37,444 nt of DNA from Gammaproteobacteria bacterium (lineage in GTDB: Bacteria > Pseudomonadota > Gammaproteobacteria > GCA-001735895). Under the pieces are notes generated by a model. The model was not told where the DNA came from, made no database searches, and worked only from the letters and a program-made list of their open reading frames with translations. Positions 32,744 to 37,444 of the stretch are shown piece after piece. The stretch spans positions 1 through 37,444 of the forward strand of contig JAOTYD010000031.1 of assembly GCA_029862005.1 (NCBI GenBank), written 5' to 3'. The first letter of the stretch is position 1, and each line of letters begins with the position of its first letter. Position numbers and translations under genes: made by a program.

Positions 32744-33616
32744 TCATGATCGGTGTGCGGGTGAGTGGACACTTCGCAGCACGCGTAATGCCGGATGTGT
32801 AGCTAGTATTCCCGCCTTCAAAAAGCTCTTGAGAGATGGATGGAAACGGAACATCCAGTAGACCAGCGCCCACCAGTTACTTGCATTTGCCGTGTTGATC
32901 GAAACCGATATAGAGGACCCTGTTAGATGTGTAGTATGCCACCAGCCCCAGGGTACGAAGAGCATTTCGCCTGGCTCCAGCACCGAGCGAAATGCTCTCG
33001 CATTTGCGAAGCGGGGAAACCTCGTCAGGTCCGGGTTCTCTAAGTCATTTATCTTGGACTGATTTGGCCAATCGGATTTCGGATACAGGTTACTCGAATC
33101 GGAAGGTGCGAAAAGCGTCCACTCTTTCGTGCCGTAGATCTGAAAGGCGAAGGCATGGTAGGCAATATAATCCCAATGAAGCACCGAAAACCGAGCACCC
33201 TGGCCACCGAAGAATATCTCGGCCTTTGATCCTCGACTGAGAGTCTCTGTGAGCCCTGAAGGAAAGAAACGATCCTCCAGCCAGTTCGGCCACAGATGCT
33301 CGGGCCGTGGTTCAATATCGGGGAGAAGCTCTGGAAAAAGATCGCCGAGATACCTACCGTCTCCAGTACCCATCAGGTAAGGCGCTGGCTCGCTCTCGGA
33401 TGACTGGAGCACACGGTCGACGAATTTACTCACGGTTAGATTTTCATCACCTACCGGAAGAAGTCGATCTCCGAACGTGGTTTTGAAGAAGCCCGGTGAC
33501 CATTTCCGCAGAGCCGTCCAAGAAGTGATCGCATCAGTGAGGATCACAGGCCGCCGAGTCAAGACGTAGTCCCTGTAAAAAGACTCGCAAGAGACTCCCT
33601 CTCGTCTCTCGATCAT
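32744..33616 (-). CDS. JmjC/cupin-like Fe(II)/2-oxoglutarate oxygenase family protein (paralogue)
   Basis: I prefer the ATG at 33616 (290 residues), which has GAGG 7 nt upstream. A GTG at 33664 with GGAGG is a real alternative and would add 16 residues. Iron ligands are H147 and D149 in SVLHWDY and H227 in WGWWHTTH. The FQIYGTKEWTLFAPSDSSNLYPK block is shared with the next gene, so the two arose by duplication or came in together. The spacer between them is 131 bp with no clear terminator, so they are probably co-transcribed. Confidence 0.84.
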   Translation of the reverse strand: MIERREGVSCESFYRDYVLTRRPVILTDAITSWTALRKWSPGFFKTTFGDRLLPVGDENLTVSKFVDRVLQSSESEPAPYLMGTGDGRYLGDLFPELLPDIEPRPEHLWPNWLEDRFFPSGLTETLSRGSKAEIFFGGQGARFSVLHWDYIAYHAFAFQIYGTKEWTLFAPSDSSNLYPKSDWPNQSKINDLENPDLTRFPRFANARAFRSVLEPGEMLFVPWGWWHTTHLTGSSISVSINTANASNWWALVYWMFRFHPSLKSFLKAGILATHPALRVLRSVHSPAHRS

Positions 33617-34142
33617 GGACTCACCTCGATGATTAGATATTGAGCTACTCTTGTGGAATGTCACGCGAACCTCCAGTTTGAATCAACTAGAGCCATGCTA
33701 GAAAAAGTGCCACTAGGCAAAATAAAAGCCTCAAGTGCCATTTTTATTTTCAATTTATTCAATCTTTTTGAATATTATCGCATCTTGTTATAGTCAGTTC
33801 ACTAATAACGAGACTCGGATCACATACTTAATACTGTTAATATTGAAATGTTCCCCCAGAGTAGTATGGAAGTAGCGGGCAGTATGCTGGTAGTCAGTTA
33901 CAATTGCCTAATCCATTTATCCCCAAGTCATGAGAGTCCGCTTCTGGCCGAAGATTGCCCCCTACCACTATTTCATGGGCGTCTGCTATTGGGAAATCAG
34001 ACGCTAAAGTCGATGAGTCAGCGGCGACAACCAACCCAACTAAGAAACTCATGCTCTTGCTAAATTTCGTGCATAGCCCCCATTTTGCCCGTTTTCATGC
34101 GCTTGAATTGAGTATGTCCCGTTAATCCAGGTTCTATTAACA
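33617..34142. other. Non-coding region carrying repeat copy B
   Basis: About 480-526 bp without a supported gene. The first part must hold the promoter of the JmjC pair. An AT-rich block lies near 33735-33790, and the rest is mainly repeat copy B (33934-34050). Confidence 0.5.
33934..34050 (+). repeat. Degenerate dispersed repeat, copy B
   Basis: The left block GAGTCCGCTTCTGGCCG is at 33934-33950. The central hairpin is GCGTCTG (33979-33985) and CAGACGC (33998-34004), a perfect 7-bp stem. TCAGCGGCGA at 34018-34027 and a degenerate ACCCAAC block follow. This copy is nearly full length. Confidence 0.75.
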
Positions 34143-35018
34143 CTATTCCTTGCGGAATAGTTTGAACAGGGCGGCATTACCGAGAGATCCACATCCAGCT
34201 TCTATGGCTTCTGTGGCATACATTCGCATGCAATCTATGAAACGACCATCGAGACCGGCCCCTTCTCCAACCGCGGCGATTTGCGCCAAGGCACCTGCAC
34301 TGGTGTCGAGAGTGCTATGCTTTGACTGATAAGTGTCGGTGGTGATCATATCAACCGATCGCGACAAAACATCGCCAAAAACCGGCAGCAAGGAAACACC
34401 CAAATCACGAAAAAGCGGCAGAGGCACTTTCTCGGCATCACAAATTGCGGCGCCATTGAGCGCACCGAACACGAAGCTAAAGTAGATCGACAAAATGGCA
34501 TTGCTGAGAGCAGCTGCCATTCCTGGATCATCTCCGATTAGCTGCGCAGTCCCACCAAACGCATCAACCACCGTTTTACAAGCCTCGAAGCTGCTGGCGT
34601 TTCCCGCGTAAATGATCGCGCAGGTCTCAGTACCAATCGCGTCCGGGAAGGCCATGATCTCCCCATCGAGGTAAGTTGCGCCGATAGTGGATGCCCAAAT
34701 CGAGGCTTCACGAGCCTTAGCAGGCGTTCCAGTCGAGAGTTGAACAATGACTTTCTTGGCGAGTTCATTTTCTACGGCGCCGACACGGAAAAGCTCGTCG
34801 GTCGCATCGTAATCACGTATACACACAATAATGATGTTACTGGCTTGAACTGCATCGACAATTGTGTCGGCGACCTTGACTGTTCCCGGTTCGAATAATT
34901 GCGCCTTCGAAGGACTCCGGTTCCAAACTGTGACCTCCAAGTTAGCAGCTGACAAGGCTCTCGCAAGAGCTGATCCCATCAGCCCTAATCCAATTACCGT
35001 AACACTGGTTTTTGTCAT
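34143..35018 (-). CDS. Imine-reductase-like / beta-hydroxyacid dehydrogenase family NAD(P) oxidoreductase
   Basis: The 291-residue protein has an N-terminal Rossmann fold with GLGLMG at residues 10-15 and NADP-favouring VWNRSPSKA after the second strand. The middle contains VQLSTGTPAKAREASIWAS and YLDGEIMAFPDAIGTE, which fits the imine-reductase signature YLDG-x-I-M-A-x-P better than the Lys-containing hydroxyacid-dehydrogenase motif. A helical C-terminal domain follows. It would reduce an imine or keto group with NADPH. It lies 169 bp after a DUF1330 gene on the same strand. Confidence 0.85.
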   Translation of the reverse strand: MTKTSVTVIGLGLMGSALARALSAANLEVTVWNRSPSKAQLFEPGTVKVADTIVDAVQASNIIIVCIRDYDATDELFRVGAVENELAKKVIVQLSTGTPAKAREASIWASTIGATYLDGEIMAFPDAIGTETCAIIYAGNASSFEACKTVVDAFGGTAQLIGDDPGMAAALSNAILSIYFSFVFGALNGAAICDAEKVPLPLFRDLGVSLLPVFGDVLSRSVDMITTDTYQSKHSTLDTSAGALAQIAAVGEGAGLDGRFIDCMRMYATEAIEAGCGSLGNAALFKLFRKE

Positions 35019-35187
35019 GTTTCTATACCGAGGCAGAAATTAATTGTTATGAATACCCATGATCTCTCGTAACACAATTACAAACAGGCATTTGAATCGC
35101 TATCATTTTATCAGATCGAGCCCCTGGTCTGCTCCTGGCCGACTAGAGCTGCTTGGCTGAGTCAACTCAGTGTCTTCTTTGTAGAAA

Positions 35188-35490
35188 TCAGGCCCTCTGC
35201 GCGATTCCTTCAACAATGACAAGATTGGCCTGGGCAGAACGATGTCGATGTTCTGCGAGCGCTTTGTAATCTGGATCATCACACCATGCCTGGGCCGACT
35301 CAACGTTGGGAAATTTCATTATTACTGTACTTGGATAAGCCCAACTTCCCTCAACAACGATAGTTTGATTTTTTGATGTTGCCAGGAGCTCGCCACCATG
35401 CCTCTCAAAAATTGGCATAAATCCAGCTAGGTAATTTTGGTACTCGTCCGGGTCTTCAATTTGTATCTGAGCCAGTACATATGCACTCAT
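35188..35490 (-). CDS. DUF1330 domain-containing protein
   Basis: The 100-residue protein is almost entirely a DUF1330 ferredoxin-like domain, with the FMPIFERHGGELLATS and FPNVESAQAWCDDPDYKAL blocks. A GGAGGG sequence lies 7 nt before the ATG. These small dimeric proteins often sit beside oxidoreductases. No catalytic residue is proven. Confidence 0.85.
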   Translation of the reverse strand: MSAYVLAQIQIEDPDEYQNYLAGFMPIFERHGGELLATSKNQTIVVEGSWAYPSTVIMKFPNVESAQAWCDDPDYKALAEHRHRSAQANLVIVEGIAQRA

Positions 35491-35619
35491 CTTGTACCCT
35501 CCATTTAGTATTCAGTTCCGATTCTCTCTCTTTGAGAAAGAGGATGCAAAAATCGGTAGCCACCTAACATTTAAATCGCAAGATTCATGATCTTGAAATT
35601 TTTTTCAATTAGTTGCTGG

Positions 35620-35735
35620 GAGTCCGCTCCTGGCCGTTCTCAGAAGCCCAGGTAGCGATTTTCAGTGTCTGCTTACGAGAAAGCAGCCGCTCAAACACGA
35701 AGAATCAGCGGCGATTTGCGACCCAATTGAGACAC
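35620..35735 (+). repeat. Degenerate dispersed repeat, copy C
   Basis: The left block GAGTCCGCTCCTGGCCG is at 35620-35636. GATTTTCAGTGTCTGC at 35657-35672 is identical to copy D. The hairpin is CTGCTT (35669-35674) and AAGCAG (35681-35686). TCAGCGGCGA is at 35705-35714 and CGACCCAATTGAGACAC at 35719-35735. Confidence 0.78.
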
Positions 35736-35745
35736 CTAAAACGTC

Positions 35746-36816
35746 TCACTCCATCTGGTAGCCTGGCGTTGATTTTGAAAGTGCTATCTCTTCTTCCGAC
35801 ATCTCTTCGCTGATGTGCTCGAAAAGCGGTGTCGAAAGGTAGCGTTCGCCGGTATCCGGTAACATTGCAAGGAGGACCGAACCAGGTTCTGCTTTTTCAG
35901 CAACCCGCATCGCAACTGCAACAGTTGACCCGCCAGAAACTCCGGTTAGTATGCCTTCTTCGCTAGCCAGACGCGCTGCCCACTTCATGCCTTCTGCACC
36001 AGGGATAGGTATCAACTCATCGTAATATTGATTGTCGAGGGCTTCCTGAAGAACCAGGGGTATGAAATCCGGGGTCCAGCCCTGAATTGGATGGGGTTCG
36101 AATGCAGGATGGCTTTCAGCGGGAGCCCCACCCTCGGTGCGAGCCTGGGCATGTCCCGATGATACGAGGGCAGCATTGGCTGGTTCGGTAAGAATGATTC
36201 GTGTTTCCGGACGCTCACGTCTCAGTACTCGTCCTACACCGGTCGCAGTACCCCCGGTACCGTAACCTGTAATAAAATAATCCAGCCGCTCCCCAGTGAA
36301 ATCACCTAGAATTTCGGAGGCCGTGGTCGATTCATGAATATCCGCATTGGCCTTGGTCTCGAATTGTCGCGCAAGAAACCAGCCATTTGCTTCCGCCAGT
36401 TCCTTTGCCTTCAAATACATACCAGTTCCTTTTTCGGCGCGGGGCGTCAGTACTACTTTGGCACCTAGAAAACGCATCAATCTGCGGCGCTCAATTGAAA
36501 AGCTATCTGCCATGGTTACCACTAGCGGGTATCCCTTGGCGGCACATACCATGGCCAATCCAATCCCGGTATTTCCGCTTGTCGCTTCGACCACGGTTTG
36601 TCCGGGCCTTAGATCGCCGGAACCTTCCGCCGCTTCAATTATATTCAGGGCCAGGCGATCCTTGACCGATGCACCCGGATTGAAGGCTTCGGCCTTTACG
36701 TACACCGTGACGTTATCCGGGGCTATACGGTTCAATCGAATAACAGGTGTATTGCCTACCGTATCGAGCACTGAAGGATACAGCTGCCCCAACCCTCTGG
36801 TTGTTCTAATACTCAT
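35746..36816 (-). CDS. Cysteine-synthase-family PLP enzyme
   Basis: I chose the ATG at 36816, which has an excellent AGGAGG ribosome-binding site (356 residues). The PLP lysine is K52 in NPGASVKDRLA, the TSGNTG asparagine loop is at 79-84, and the phosphate-binding YGTGGT motif is near 185-190. Typical enzymes make cysteine from O-acetylserine and sulfide. An insertion of about 30 residues near 217-245 (SSGHAQARTEGGAPAESHP) and a C-terminal acidic tail set it apart from classic CysK, so the substrate could differ (for example O-phosphoserine or a cystathionine-synthase-like reaction). Confidence 0.87.
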   Translation of the reverse strand: MSIRTTRGLGQLYPSVLDTVGNTPVIRLNRIAPDNVTVYVKAEAFNPGASVKDRLALNIIEAAEGSGDLRPGQTVVEATSGNTGIGLAMVCAAKGYPLVVTMADSFSIERRRLMRFLGAKVVLTPRAEKGTGMYLKAKELAEANGWFLARQFETKANADIHESTTASEILGDFTGERLDYFITGYGTGGTATGVGRVLRRERPETRIILTEPANAALVSSGHAQARTEGGAPAESHPAFEPHPIQGWTPDFIPLVLQEALDNQYYDELIPIPGAEGMKWAARLASEEGILTGVSGGSTVAVAMRVAEKAEPGSVLLAMLPDTGERYLSTPLFEHISEEMSEEEIALSKSTPGYQME

Positions 36817-37112
36817 GACTCCTCCTGATATGCTTGGGGATACCTTGAAGGCAAGATCCCCCTTATTGAAACCATGCATGCAAACGACAGCATGGCAGTT
36901 TTTTAATCCCGCGACAAATCAATGCCTTGTGTAGGACCAATTGCAGCTCTAATCACCGCAGAAATTCGACAGGCATTCGATCGAGCCTTCATCGATCACT
37001 GAACATAATAGTCCTTTTGTGGCCGATTCGAGGAGCCCAGGAAAGGATTTTCAGTGTCTGCAATTGAGAAATTGCCAGTACATTGAGCACTATGGCCGAC
37101 TGCAGCACCTTG
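36817..37112. other. Intergenic region with repeat copy D
   Basis: About 296 bp without a supported gene. It holds the promoter of the cysteine-synthase-like gene at its left side and repeat copy D near 37010-37078. Confidence 0.5.
37010..37078 (+). repeat. Degenerate dispersed repeat, copy D (left half)
   Basis: GTCC and TGGCCG lie within 37010-37025. GATTTTCAGTGTCTGC at 37046-37061 is identical to copy C. The hairpin is GCAATT (37060-37065) and AATTGC (37070-37075), with arms that differ from copy C but still pair. The right half is not recognisable. Confidence 0.7.
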
Positions 37113-37444
37113 TCATGTTTCACTTATGGTTAAATTCCTAAGTCCGTTTTCCGAGAATTCTTCAGCATATCTAGGCTCGTGAGGTGCGCTGAATTTCAAA
37201 AAATCTTCAACAGAAGAAATTTCTTTGTTTGATGCTTCGGCATCAGCACGAGCATCACGCTCTGCTAATCGATTAATCAACTCATCCCAAAAAGTGTCAT
37301 CGTTATATCGATCTATTTTGTCATGGATACCACTTTCTTCTTCATACAAACGTGTAGGATAGAATTTATTCAGCTTTTTTGACGATTCAACAAGATCACC
37401 GCATCCCATTTCTTTACCAAACGAATAAATCTTTTGCACAAGCA
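37113..37444 (-). CDS. Hypothetical protein, truncated by the window edge
   Basis: The frame is open to the window's right edge, so the true start may lie outside; a GTG at 37439 would give 108 residues. It has an acidic middle (DDTFWDELINRLAERDARAD) and a C-terminal RYAEEFSENGLRNLTI. Similar FW-x-EL-x-x-RLA-x-RD patterns occur in small uncharacterised bacterial proteins, some encoded on mobile DNA. I cannot assign a function. Confidence 0.55.
   Translation of the reverse strand, partial: LVQKIYSFGKEMGCGDLVESSKKLNKFYPTRLYEEESGIHDKIDRYNDDTFWDELINRLAERDARADAEASNKEISSVEDFLKFSAPHEPRYAEEFSENGLRNLTISET

Noticed and set aside
31591-37078. Integron gene cassettes with attC sites
   Set aside because: The repeats bracket single genes, but they lack recognisable GTTRRRY / RYYYAAC core sites. 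No integron integrase is present; the only integrase is of the tRNA-targeting type.
26951-37444. Right-hand attachment site matching the tRNA-Asn 3' end
   Set aside because: I found no second copy of the GGTTCGAGCCCGGGCCGGGG segment in the window, so I do not set a right border.
1-37444. CRISPR array
   Set aside because: No regularly spaced identical repeats were seen; the dispersed repeats are degenerate and kilobases apart.

Overview
The window looks like chromosomal DNA of a marine- or sediment-type member of the Pseudomonadota, most likely a gammaproteobacterium. The evidence is gene content: uvrB diverging from a class I aminotransferase, a TgpA-type transglutaminase operon, a UmuD/UmuC pair, a GcvA-like LysR regulator and a CaiD-type crotonase. 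No rRNA or marker good enough for a genus-level call is present.

Positions 1-6140 hold a tightly overlapping minus-strand operon. In transcription order it runs: membrane protein, RDD protein, SpoIIM/DUF95 protein, DUF4129-like protein, DUF4350 protein, MoxR ATPase, and the start of what is probably a DUF58 protein cut by the window edge. Positions 6343-12995 look catabolic. A LysR regulator diverges from a GcvT-like/MttB-like methyltransferase pair, followed by an ADP-forming acyl-CoA ligase and a CaiD-like crotonase. Together these suggest use of carnitine or another quaternary amine, with no corrinoid protein in sight. Positions 13034-16157 carry a small membrane protein, a thiolase and an unusual response regulator.

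Positions 16318-22026 hold a umuDC-like pair whose promoter contains a perfect GTTC-N7-GTTC site, then a second MoxR-DUF58-TgpA module. A 132-bp element with perfect 22-bp inverted ends separates this from convergent uvrB. An aminotransferase, a radical SAM protein and tRNA-Asn(GTT) follow.

From tRNA-Asn to the right end the DNA is accessory. A tyrosine integrase sits next to the tRNA, with repeated candidate arm sites between them. Small phage- or satellite-type ORFs follow, one of them cysteine-rich. Then come single genes or gene pairs on the minus strand: two JmjC/cupin-like oxygenase paralogues, an imine-reductase-like dehydrogenase with a DUF1330 protein, a cysteine-synthase-like enzyme, and a truncated hypothetical. 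These modules are separated by four degenerate copies of one roughly 120-bp same-orientation repeat with a hairpin core. No second copy of the tRNA 3' end is visible, so the right border of the integrated element is undefined and may lie outside the window.

The strongest leads are the corrinoid-free MttB/GcvT/CaiD cluster, the repeat family that bounds the accessory modules, and the alphaproteobacterial-type LexA-like operator in front of umuDC.
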